Assembly: GCA_017416885.1 (NCBI GenBank)
Contig: JAFQAM010000173.1
Span: 1 to 9,742 of the forward strand
DNA from: Clostridia bacterium
GTDB taxonomy: Bacteria > Bacillota > Clostridia > Oscillospirales > CAG-272
Reading direction: 5' to 3'
Length of the DNA: 9,742 nucleotides
Shown: positions 1-5,833 of the stretch, one piece after another
Numbering within the stretch: the first letter of the stretch is position 1
How the letters are laid out: every line of letters starts with the position of its first letter
Notes under the pieces: generated by a model
The model's input: only the letters and a program-made list of their open reading frames with translations
Databases searched by the model: none
Told to the model about the DNA's origin: nothing
Translations under genes and position numbers: made by a program

Positions 1-199
1 AGCTTGCGCTTAATCCAATAGCCTGTGGAAATACAGTAGCGCTGCCTTGTCTTGCCACACCGTGTAAGCACTCATTCCACCAGTTGTATGCAGGTATATT
101 AAGTCTTTCAATCGCAGGCGCATCATAACGCATCTGCGATATCTTTTCCTCGATTGTCATTTTAGAAACTAATTCCTTAGCTCTTTCATAAAAAGTCAT
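1..199 (-). CDS. Glycoside hydrolase family 3 beta-glycosidase, N-terminal fragment (cut by window edge)
   Basis: Only the first 66 codons lie in the window; the gene continues beyond position 1. The reading frame starts at an ATG at 199-197, preceded by GGAG (210-207) with a 7-nt gap. Residues 38-53 read YNWWNECLHGVARQGS and are followed by ATVFPQAIGL, the hallmark N-terminal motif of bacterial GH3 beta-xylosidases and beta-glucosidases, which forms part of the TIM-barrel sugar site. Family members remove single sugars from the non-reducing ends of xylo- or gluco-oligosaccharides with retention of configuration; the catalytic Asp lies outside this window. There is no signal peptide, so a cytoplasmic enzyme acting on imported oligosaccharides is likely. 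It diverges from an AraC-type regulator 115 bp away, which probably controls it. Substrate (xylose versus glucose linkages) cannot be decided from this fragment. Confidence 0.93.
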   Translation of the reverse strand, partial: MTFYERAKELVSKMTIEEKISQMRYDAPAIERLNIPAYNWWNECLHGVARQGSATVFPQAIGLSAS

Positions 200-231
200 A
201 TTTATTCTCCTATAATTATATTTCTTTTTTT

Positions 232-237
232 ATTATA
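232..237 (-). promoter_or_regulatory. Candidate -10 element for the GH3 gene
   Basis: Read on the minus strand this is TATAAT, 33 bp upstream of the GH3 start codon. No good -35 hexamer is found 16-18 bp further upstream, which would fit a promoter that needs an activator such as the divergent AraC-family protein. That dependence is an inference. Confidence 0.45.
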
Positions 238-248
238 CAATAAAACCG

Positions 249-277
249 TTGATAAATCGCGACAATTATGATATAAT
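249..277 (+). promoter_or_regulatory. Promoter of the AraC-family regulator gene
   Basis: TTGATA (249-254), a 17-bp spacer and a perfect TATAAT (272-277) form a good sigma-A-type promoter. The expected transcription start near 284 gives a leader of about 30 nt. The -10 box is embedded in the palindrome TATAATTATA (272-281), which occurs again at 211-220, close to the GH3 ribosome binding site. Confidence 0.75.
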
Positions 278-314
278 TATAAGACAAAATTTAGTTTTTT
301 GCTTGGAGATAATT

Positions 315-1088
315 ATGCTATATCAAACACAACATTCCATAATAGGCGACAAGGTAACGCTTGAAAGCGGAAGCAACCTTAATTTTCCAAACCATATCCA
401 TAATAGCTTTGAAATTATAATTGCAAGTGACGGCGAAATGGAGGTAACCGTAGCCAACAAAAAATATACCGTTTTGGGAAATGAATGTGTTTTGGTTTTT
501 CCAAATCAAATCCACGAAATTAAAACGGAATCATACGCCAAGCATGTTATTTTGATTTTCTCGCCTCAGCTCGTCAGAGCGTTCAGCAAAAAATTTGAAG
601 CCCATATCCCCAAAAGCAATAAGTTTACCTTAGATAGCTTTTATATTGACAAAATTTCCAAGTTAAATAGCAAAAATACCACCGTAGAATTAAAGGGACT
701 TTTATATACAATTTGCGGCGAATTTGATAAAAATGCAGAGTATATCGAATTTAAGGGAGACGGACAAAATTTGCTTTTTAAAATTTTTAATTTTGTAGCA
801 GAAAACTATAAGAAAAAATGCTCTCTATATGAGCTATCAAGGGAAACTACATATAATTATGTGTATCTCTCTAAGCATTTTTCAAAAAATACAGGTATGA
901 GCTATACCGAATATGTTTGCCGCTTTCGCGTAAATGAGGCGTGCTATCTTTTAATGAACACAAGCAGCACCATGCTTGATATAGCATATGAATGTGGCTT
1001 TGATTGCTTAAGAAGCTTTAATAGAAGCTTTAAATCAATACTTGGCATATCCCCAAGCGAATACAGAAAACAAAAAGCTAACAAATAA
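315..1088 (+). CDS. AraC-family transcriptional regulator with N-terminal cupin domain
   Basis: A 257-aa cytoplasmic DNA-binding protein. Residues 20-90 form an AraC-type cupin sensor: FPNHIHNSFEI with H27 and H29, and a later FPNQIHEI with H67, are typical. Residues 155-253 form the double helix-turn-helix: the first recognition unit lies around LYELSRETTYNYVYLSKHFS (171-190), and the second around MLDIAYECGFDCLRSFNRSF (220-239), followed by the conserved GISPSEYRKQ. The ATG at 315 is chosen because GGAG (305-308) precedes it at a good distance and a promoter ends at 277. An in-frame TTG at 249 would lie inside that promoter. Divergence from the GH3 gene suggests it activates that gene in response to a sugar, which is inference from the family and context. 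It ends at a strong terminator shared with the convergent LRR gene. Confidence 0.93.
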   Translation: MLYQTQHSIIGDKVTLESGSNLNFPNHIHNSFEIIIASDGEMEVTVANKKYTVLGNECVLVFPNQIHEIKTESYAKHVILIFSPQLVRAFSKKFEAHIPKSNKFTLDSFYIDKISKLNSKNTTVELKGLLYTICGEFDKNAEYIEFKGDGQNLLFKIFNFVAENYKKKCSLYELSRETTYNYVYLSKHFSKNTGMSYTEYVCRFRVNEACYLLMNTSSTMLDIAYECGFDCLRSFNRSFKSILGISPSEYRKQKANK

Positions 1089-1124
1089 AAAGAACAGAAA
1101 TCGCAATTTCTGTTCTTTTTATTT
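1087..1124. terminator. Bidirectional rho-independent terminator between araC-type gene and LRR gene
   Basis: A perfect 15-bp stem (left arm 1087-1101, right arm 1106-1120) with a CGCA loop is flanked by A-runs on the left and T-runs on the right. It therefore gives a hairpin plus U-tract on either strand. It overlaps the araC-type stop codon and ends at the stop of the convergent LRR gene, so it probably terminates both transcripts. Confidence 0.92.
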
Positions 1125-2877
1125 ATTGCTCTACGCAGTTATTATATATTATTGTGTCAGGAGTGTCAGATGATTTACCGTAGTTAATATACTTAACATT
1201 ACCGCTATCAATTATATAGCCCGCCATATAAAATTCCACATCCTTAACATCTGTTTCGGGAACTCTATCACCGTCAAGATCGACAGTTAAATCCCAATTG
1301 CCAACGATTTTAAAATCTGCGCATAGATATCTTGTAATTAGCTCATTGTCAGCTTGATTTTGAGTCCATTTTAATAAAGTAGCCTTTATAACATTATTAG
1401 TTCTTTCCTTGCCGTTTTCGTCAAGTGGCATATCTTTGTTAAGAAATTGCTTTACTGCCACCACGAAGCCAATCTCAATCTCACCACCGGTAACAGCAGC
1501 ATATTCATCAAGAGCATCATAATTTACGCTATAACCGAATGTAAGACCGTCGCCGTTAATCTTTGTAGAAACTCCCTTGAACTCATAAATTATAGCATCA
1601 ACCTCGGTTACATAAGGATTTTTGCTATATTTACAATTTTCATTTGAACAAAGCTGACTTTTTACGCCCTTAGCAAGATAGTTAGTATATTGAATTTCAG
1701 TAGTAAAATTATGAATAGGATTTTGTGCTTGCACTAATTGACCGCAATTTGTACATATACCTGCGCAAGGATTTTGATTATTCACATCAAGAGTATGATT
1801 ACCGTCATAAAGTGTATCGCAAATATTTGTACCGGAAATAATATATCTGCCCTCAGTGTAGCTTGCAGGATTTGCTATATAATCATCATAAGTAATAATA
1901 GCGCTTGCGCCGATTGCATCCTTAACGCCGTTTAAATATTCGGTGTTTGTTGTTACAAAGAAGAAATATTTACCTATTGATTTGAAATTGAGAGTCTTGC
2001 CACCGTCAACACACTCATAGAAGTTTTCCTTAAAGGATGTTAAATCAATGGAAGGATTATTTCCTAAAATATATACATTTGTAAGCTTATTGCAGTTTGA
2101 GAAATTGCGCTGTCCCAAGCTTGTTGTATTACCTAAAATATAGATGCTCTCAAGCTTTGAGTTGTCCTTGAAGTTATCAACGCCAAGAGTTGTGATGTTT
2201 TCGGGGAATATAATTTCCACCATTGAAGTATTTGCAAAGCGCCAATTATAATTTTTTGAGCAGGCAAGACCGTAATTAACGACAGGAGCGAATCTGATTG
2301 TGTGAAGATTTACACAGTTATAGAAGTTTCTTTCGCCACCAAAGCCGCCTGTTAAATTGGTGCAAACTGTAAGGTCAACCAATCTCAAATTAGAGCTACC
2401 TTGGAAAAACTTAGCGCAGTCATTAAGCTCCTCGTGAAAATAAATGTACTGAATATCACTGCACTTGAATCCACTATGCAACCAAATGAATCCCTTAAGA
2501 CCTCTCATATTGAAAATAACAACCTGAAGATTATCCTCCGTATAGGTTGTGTATTTTTCTGCTGCCTCATCGTAAATAAAGAAATTAATATTTGTGAGCT
2601 GATTACCGCTTGCGTTAGTGTAAGTAACATAATCGTCATTGCTTGCGTTTTGCTCATTACGGTTATTAGGAACAGATTTGTAAATATTCTTGCCCTCGCC
2701 GTCAACTCCGCTGACATACCAAATCAATGGATTTTGATTTTCATCGTAAATCGGAAGAACAGTGCCATCTGCAAGAATTGCTTTCTCGTCATAATTAACA
2801 GTAGCAAATGCAGAAATCGCAAAAATACAGGCGAACATTAAAATGCCAATGGATAATAATAAAAGCTTTCTTTTCAT
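1123..2877 (-). CDS. Secreted BspA-like leucine-rich-repeat protein with a Cys/His cluster
   Basis: A 584-aa exported protein. Residues 1-26 are a signal peptide (MKRK, a hydrophobic stretch, AFA at the cleavage site). Residues about 117-285 contain irregular leucine-rich repeats of the LRR_5/BspA type: repeated NLRLVDLT, KLESIYILGN and KLTNVYILGN blocks, each followed by a segment such as FSNCN or FKDNS. Residues 353-415 carry a Cys/His cluster (C353, H361, C371, C375, C378, H389, C410, C415) resembling a zinc ribbon. The last 160 residues are an uncharacterised beta-rich region. No LPXTG, transmembrane anchor or paired dockerin repeat is visible, so it is probably released or held non-covalently. 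BspA-like proteins are commonly linked to surface recognition, adhesion or protein binding; the partner here is unknown. AAGGAG (2890-2885) precedes the ATG with a 7-nt gap. Confidence 0.88.
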   Translation of the reverse strand: MKRKLLLLSIGILMFACIFAISAFATVNYDEKAILADGTVLPIYDENQNPLIWYVSGVDGEGKNIYKSVPNNRNEQNASNDDYVTYTNASGNQLTNINFFIYDEAAEKYTTYTEDNLQVVIFNMRGLKGFIWLHSGFKCSDIQYIYFHEELNDCAKFFQGSSNLRLVDLTVCTNLTGGFGGERNFYNCVNLHTIRFAPVVNYGLACSKNYNWRFANTSMVEIIFPENITTLGVDNFKDNSKLESIYILGNTTSLGQRNFSNCNKLTNVYILGNNPSIDLTSFKENFYECVDGGKTLNFKSIGKYFFFVTTNTEYLNGVKDAIGASAIITYDDYIANPASYTEGRYIISGTNICDTLYDGNHTLDVNNQNPCAGICTNCGQLVQAQNPIHNFTTEIQYTNYLAKGVKSQLCSNENCKYSKNPYVTEVDAIIYEFKGVSTKINGDGLTFGYSVNYDALDEYAAVTGGEIEIGFVVAVKQFLNKDMPLDENGKERTNNVIKATLLKWTQNQADNELITRYLCADFKIVGNWDLTVDLDGDRVPETDVKDVEFYMAGYIIDSGNVKYINYGKSSDTPDTIIYNNCVEQ

Positions 2878-2919
2878 TTTTTGTCTCCTTTTTTAAAAAT
2901 TAGATTATTATCTAAATTT

Positions 2920-2948
2920 ATGATATACCAATTTTAAAAAAGATGCAA
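2920..2948 (-). promoter_or_regulatory. Putative promoter of the LRR gene
   Basis: On the minus strand TTGCAT (2948-2943), a 17-bp spacer and TATCAT (2925-2920) lie 43 bp upstream of the start codon in AT-rich DNA. The hexamers are moderate matches, so this is a reasonable but not certain promoter. Confidence 0.5.
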
Positions 2949-3034
2949 GACAAAACATATATGAAATATAGACAGATTTTAGCCTGTTTTTATCAAAAGG
3001 CGCTTGTTATAAGTCAAAAATTGTCTACCTGATA

Positions 3035-3250
3035 TTAATAATGCTTAATAATTCCGCAAAGCTGTCTTGCTTCCTGCTTTGTGGCAAGTCTGATAATTCC
3101 GTTTCTGACTAAAATGAAAAGTGAATATCCAATATAGTCATCGTCGCCATAGAAGAATGGCTCATAAACAGAATAACCGTCCCATTTGATTGATTTTCTT
3201 ATGCTATCATATCCGTGATGCTGCGCAAATGCTCTTATCTTGCTTTCCAT
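3035..3250 (-). CDS. Small hypothetical protein (71 aa)
   Basis: No family is recognised. The frame starts at an ATG (3250-3248) preceded by AAGG with a 9-nt gap, and ends at TAA (3037-3035). The composition looks like a real soluble, folded protein: a basic N-terminal helix (ESKIRAFAQHHGYDSIRKS), then a strand-rich aromatic core (KWDGYSVYEPFFYGDDDYIG, then YSLFILVRNGIIRLAT) and a C-terminal helix with a single Cys. There is no signal peptide or membrane segment. It stands alone, diverging from the 62-aa gene 241 bp away and trailing the LRR promoter region by 157 bp. No clear terminator follows it. A perfect TATAAT lies at 3293-3288 but lacks a good -35, so expression level is uncertain. Confidence 0.6.
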   Translation of the reverse strand: MESKIRAFAQHHGYDSIRKSIKWDGYSVYEPFFYGDDDYIGYSLFILVRNGIIRLATKQEARQLCGIIKHY

Positions 3251-3287
3251 AGTGAATTTCCTTTCCTGATTTAAATATGTAAATTGA

Positions 3288-3293
3288 ATTATA
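3288..3293 (-). promoter_or_regulatory. Candidate -10 element for the 71-aa gene
   Basis: Reads TATAAT on the minus strand, 38 bp upstream of the start codon. No convincing -35 hexamer was found at 16-18 bp, so the assignment is tentative. The rest of the 3251-3491 gap holds this element, the promoter of the divergent 62-aa gene and a CCCTAT/ATAGGG inverted repeat (arms 3367-3372 and 3404-3409), but no further gene. Confidence 0.35.
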
Positions 3294-3420
3294 TCGCTCA
3301 GATTCTGTAAGCTGATTATGCAACTGCTTTTTAATTCGCTTTTGTGATTACGCTTTGATTATATCACCCTATCGCAATTCTATCAATAGATGGCTGTACC
3401 GTTATAGGGACACCATAAGA

Positions 3421-3449
3421 TTGACCGAAAAGCCATACTATGCTAATAT
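3421..3449 (+). promoter_or_regulatory. Promoter of the 62-aa gene
   Basis: TTGACC (3421-3426), a 17-bp spacer and TAATAT (3444-3449) match sigma-A consensus well. The predicted start near 3456 leaves a leader of roughly 36 nt before the ATG at 3492. Confidence 0.65.
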
Positions 3450-3491
3450 AAGAGTGTAAACAAAATACGAAATCATAGCGAGGTAAAAACA

Positions 3492-3680
3492 ATGAAAACA
3501 AAAAATGTGATCGGCTACGAAAAAGTTTTAGGCAAATCCTTAAAGGGCGGCGACTATTTTGAAATCTTTTATTATAACAATGACAACGAATCGTGCCCAA
3601 AGAATAATGCCACACGATGCATTATCTATGAAAAGATGAACAACGGTTCAATTGTTCACACGATATATTCATCGCTATAA
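3492..3680 (+). CDS. Small hypothetical protein (62 aa)
   Basis: No family is recognised. The ATG at 3492 follows GAGG (3480-3483) with an 8-nt gap, and a good promoter lies directly upstream, which supports a real gene. The protein is soluble and aromatic-rich. After a short basic N-terminus it reads GGDYFEIFYYNNDNESCPKN, then a segment with two strands around TRCIIYEKMNNGSIVHTIY, suggesting a small all-beta domain with two cysteines (in SCPK and TRCI). There is no signal peptide or membrane helix. It is transcribed alone: the following WYL-regulator gene has its own promoter 14 bp after this stop. Function is unknown; a role linked to the regulator is possible but unsupported. Confidence 0.6.
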   Translation: MKTKNVIGYEKVLGKSLKGGDYFEIFYYNNDNESCPKNNATRCIIYEKMNNGSIVHTIYSSL

Positions 3681-3701
3681 TAAATCAAAAGTCTTGATTT
3701 A
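3681..3701. promoter_or_regulatory. 8-bp inverted repeat over the -35 of the WYL-regulator promoter
   Basis: TAAATCAA (3681-3688) and TTGATTTA (3694-3701) are exact reverse complements around a 5-nt centre. The right arm contains the -35 hexamer TTGATT. It could be an operator, perhaps for autoregulation, or a weak 3' hairpin for the 62-aa gene whose stop is at 3680. There is no T-tract, so an operator is the better guess. Confidence 0.45.
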
Positions 3702-3722
3702 AGGACAAGCATATGCTATAAT
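3694..3722 (+). promoter_or_regulatory. Promoter of the WYL regulator - 5'-nucleotidase operon
   Basis: TTGATT (3694-3699), a 17-bp spacer and a perfect TATAAT (3717-3722). The predicted start near 3729 gives a short leader of about 23 nt with AGAGGT (3739-3744) ahead of the ATG. Confidence 0.78.
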
Positions 3723-3751
3723 TGAATTAATCAAGTATAGAGGTGCTAAAT

Positions 3752-4759
3752 ATGACTTCCGAAATATCAAGAAAAATCAAGCTTTTAAAATTATGGGAGC
3801 TTTTAAAGCAGGAAACTGACGAAAAGCACCCAATGGGAACTCAAACAATTATCAAGAGGCTTAAAGAGCAGGGCATTGAGGTTGACAGAAAAATCTTATA
3901 TAAGGATATAGAGCTGCTCAACCAAAACGGCTATGAGGTTTTATGCACCCGTTCAACAAGCAATCAGTATTATGTAATGGACCGTTCCTTTGATACTGCC
4001 GAGGTTCGCGTGCTTATGGACGCAGTTCAAGCCGCCGCCTTTATTACCGAAAAGAAAACGGAGGTCCTGCTTGATAAGGTTTCCGCTCTTGCAGGAAGCA
4101 AGCGAGGCGAGGTTTTGAAAGGCAATATTACCAAATTCAGCACAGTAAAAAGCACAAACGAAAATATCTACTATTTGATTGACAGTATAGTAGATGCTAA
4201 AGAGGACGGCAAGAAAATCCGCTTTAACTATTTCGATTATGGACTCAACAGAGAGAAAATATTCAGAAAATACAAAAAAGATGAAACTAAGGACAGATAT
4301 TACACCGTAAATCCTGTTGAAACAGTATTTAATAGCGATCAATATTACTTGATTTGCTACGATAATTACCACAAAAACCTTATCAATTACAGAATTGACC
4401 GTATGGAGAATATCCAAAAGCTTGACAGTGATATAGAGGTGTTTGACTGGCTCAAGGAAAAGGACATATCAAAATACAAGCGCCAACAGTTTAATATGTT
4501 TAGCGGCGAGGTTAAAAATGTTACCTTCATTGCCGATAGAGGACTTATTGATGTGATATTTGATAAATTCGGCTCACAGGTTGAAATGAAGGAAACACCT
4601 GAGGGCAAGCTGAAATGTACAGTTGAGGTACAGGTGGGAGCTATGTTTATTGCGTGGCTTTGCTCGTTTGGAAGTCAATTAAAGGTAGTGTCCCCTCCAA
4701 CCGTAATAGCAAAGGTTAAGGAGCATTTAAAAAATACTATGGAGCAATATGATGATTAA
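3752..4759 (+). CDS. WYL-domain helix-turn-helix transcriptional regulator
   Basis: A 335-aa regulator. Residues 5-75 form a winged HTH (IIKRLKEQGIEVDRKILYKD is the HTH core, followed by LLNQNGYEVLCT). Residues about 138-225 are the WYL sensor domain: KKIRFNYFDY, VNPVETVFNSDQYYLICYD (Y198-Y199-L200 is the WYL signature in variant form) and NYRIDRMENI. Residues about 254-330 are the C-terminal extension usual in this family. WYL domains are known to bind ligands such as nucleic acid or nucleotides in several bacterial regulators; the ligand here is unknown. The ATG at 3752 is chosen over an upstream GTG (3743) because AGAGGT (3739-3744) lies 7 nt before it. The 5'-nucleotidase gene follows after 18 bp with no terminator between, so they are probably co-transcribed. 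Confidence 0.9.
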   Translation: MTSEISRKIKLLKLWELLKQETDEKHPMGTQTIIKRLKEQGIEVDRKILYKDIELLNQNGYEVLCTRSTSNQYYVMDRSFDTAEVRVLMDAVQAAAFITEKKTEVLLDKVSALAGSKRGEVLKGNITKFSTVKSTNENIYYLIDSIVDAKEDGKKIRFNYFDYGLNREKIFRKYKKDETKDRYYTVNPVETVFNSDQYYLICYDNYHKNLINYRIDRMENIQKLDSDIEVFDWLKEKDISKYKRQQFNMFSGEVKNVTFIADRGLIDVIFDKFGSQVEMKETPEGKLKCTVEVQVGAMFIAWLCSFGSQLKVVSPPTVIAKVKEHLKNTMEQYDD

Positions 4760-4777
4760 TCATATTAAGGAGTATAT

Positions 4778-5692
4778 ATGGCAAAAAAATTAGACGGAAA
4801 ATTAGTAGTAGGAATTTCCTCAAGAGCATTATTTGACTTGGAGGAAGAAAACAAGATATTTGAAACACAGGGACTTGAAGCCTATATAAAATATCAGGAG
4901 GAGCACGAAAATGATATTTTAAAGCCGGGACCTGCATTCCCTCTTGTAAAAGCGTTGCATAATTTAAATTGCGAGGAAAAGAAGCTGACAGAAATTATTA
5001 TTATGTCAAAGAATAATACCTCAACAAGTATGCGTATTTTTAACTCAATAAAGCATTACGGTCTTGATATTACAAGAGCCGCATTAGTCAGCGGAATGTC
5101 AATTGCCCCATATCTTAACGCATTTAAAACCGATTTGTTTTTATCAGCAAGCGAGGAGGATGTACAAGAAGCCATCAATGCAAATATTGCCGCAGGCATA
5201 ATTTGTACAGGTAACGGACTTCCCATAAATGCAGATGAGGAAATTACACAAATCAAAATCGCATTTGACGGAGACGCAGTAATTTTCTCCGACGAGGCGG
5301 AAAAGGTATTCAAGGAAAAGGGCTTGGTTGCATTTGAAGAGCATGAGGAGAAAAACGCAAAAAACCTTCTTCCCGAGGGACCGTTTGCAAAGCTTTTAAA
5401 AACTATTTCACTTGTTCAAAAGCAATTTGATAATCCCGACCAGATTCCAATCAGAACCGCTCTTGTAACCGCAAGAAACGCCCCCGCTCACGAAAGAGTA
5501 ATAAGAACGCTTCGCGCGTGGAATGTCCGTATAGATGAAGCATTCTTTATGGGCGGAATAGAAAAGAGCGAAATATTAAAGGCATTCGGCGCTCATATTT
5601 TCTTTGATGACCAGACAGTCCACACCGAGCCTGCATCAAAATTGGTGCCTGCCGCAAGAGTGCCATACAAAACATCTAATTCGGAGAATTGA
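4778..5692 (+). CDS. Cytosolic 5'-nucleotidase (NT5C1 / PF06189 family)
   Basis: A 304-aa soluble enzyme expected to release phosphate from nucleoside 5'-monophosphates, with AMP the usual family substrate. Diagnostic motifs are VGISSRALFD (11-20), FLSASEEDV (121-129), IAFDGDAVIFSDEAE (161-175), ALVTARNAPAHERVIRTLR (228-246) and AHIFFDDQTVH (272-282). D164 and D166 form the HAD-like D-x-D site, with the nucleophile probably D164. Length fits the family. The protein visibly consists of two similar halves (about 11-125 and 161-280); the first half has S14 and R16 where the second has the two aspartates. AAGGAG (4767-4772) lies 5 nt before the ATG. It is the second gene of an operon with a WYL regulator, suggesting nucleotide-linked control. 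A hairpin straddles its stop codon. Confidence 0.9.
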   Translation: MAKKLDGKLVVGISSRALFDLEEENKIFETQGLEAYIKYQEEHENDILKPGPAFPLVKALHNLNCEEKKLTEIIIMSKNNTSTSMRIFNSIKHYGLDITRAALVSGMSIAPYLNAFKTDLFLSASEEDVQEAINANIAAGIICTGNGLPINADEEITQIKIAFDGDAVIFSDEAEKVFKEKGLVAFEEHEEKNAKNLLPEGPFAKLLKTISLVQKQFDNPDQIPIRTALVTARNAPAHERVIRTLRAWNVRIDEAFFMGGIEKSEILKAFGAHIFFDDQTVHTEPASKLVPAARVPYKTSNSEN

Positions 5693-5699
5693 TGTTTTG
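5668..5699 (+). terminator. Strong hairpin straddling the 5'-nucleotidase stop codon (possible terminator or 3' stabiliser)
   Basis: Outer arms CAAAACATC (5668-5676) and GATGTTTTG (5691-5699) pair perfectly. After one bulged T, inner arms AATTC (5678-5682) and GAATT (5686-5690) pair around GGA. The stop TGA is at 5690-5692, inside the 3' arm. No U-run follows directly, so it is not a textbook intrinsic terminator; it may limit read-through or protect the mRNA end. Confidence 0.55.
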
Positions 5700-5700
5700 C

Positions 5701-5721
5701 AGTGGTTAGTAGTTAGCAGAT
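5701..5721 (+). repeat. Three degenerate heptamers (AGNNGNT)
   Basis: AGTGGTT, AGTAGTT and AGCAGAT follow one another at exact 7-nt period just after the nucleotidase stop codon. The sequence differs from the TAGGRTG heptamers at 7571 and beyond, but period and position after a stop codon are the same. Confidence 0.4.
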
Positions 5722-5772
5722 ACAAATTTTTAAAAAAACAATAAAAATTTATTGTAACACGATAAATTTATG

Positions 5773-5801
5773 TTGACAAAATAAGCGCTACGATATATAA
5801 T
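5773..5801 (+). promoter_or_regulatory. Perfect-consensus promoter of the DUF2975-HTH-oxidoreductase operon
   Basis: TTGACA (5773-5778), a 17-bp spacer and TATAAT (5796-5801) match the sigma-A consensus at all 12 hexamer positions. It is preceded by A/T-rich palindromes (5739-5754 and 5762-5771), which could be an UP element or an operator. The expected start near 5808 leaves a leader of about 26 nt with AGGAG at 5823-5827. Confidence 0.88.
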
Positions 5802-5833
5802 TAAGATGTAAAATTTTATATTAGGAGACTAAA

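Noticed and set aside
249..314. Longer AraC-type protein starting at TTG 249
   Set aside because: The extension would begin at the -35 box and run through the -10 of the gene's own promoter, and has no ribosome binding site. The ATG at 315 has GGAG at the right distance.
1249..1285. Dockerin-like calcium motif (DLDGDRVPETD, LRR protein residues 533-543)
   Set aside because: Dockerins need a duplicated motif. Only one partial copy exists and no cohesin partner is in the window.
2401..2841. 146-aa plus-strand frame opposite the LRR gene
   Set aside because: Antisense shadow of the signal-peptide-bearing LRR gene. Its hydrophobic, Cys/Ile-rich composition is typical of reverse-strand readings.
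3364..3615. 83-aa minus-strand frame covering the 62-aa gene and its promoter
   Set aside because: It runs antisense to a gene with a good promoter and ribosome binding site, has no ribosome binding site of its own, and its composition is not protein-like.
3953..4417. 154-aa minus-strand frame opposite the WYL gene
   Set aside because: Antisense shadow of a well-supported coding gene, with no ribosome binding site or recognisable protein features.
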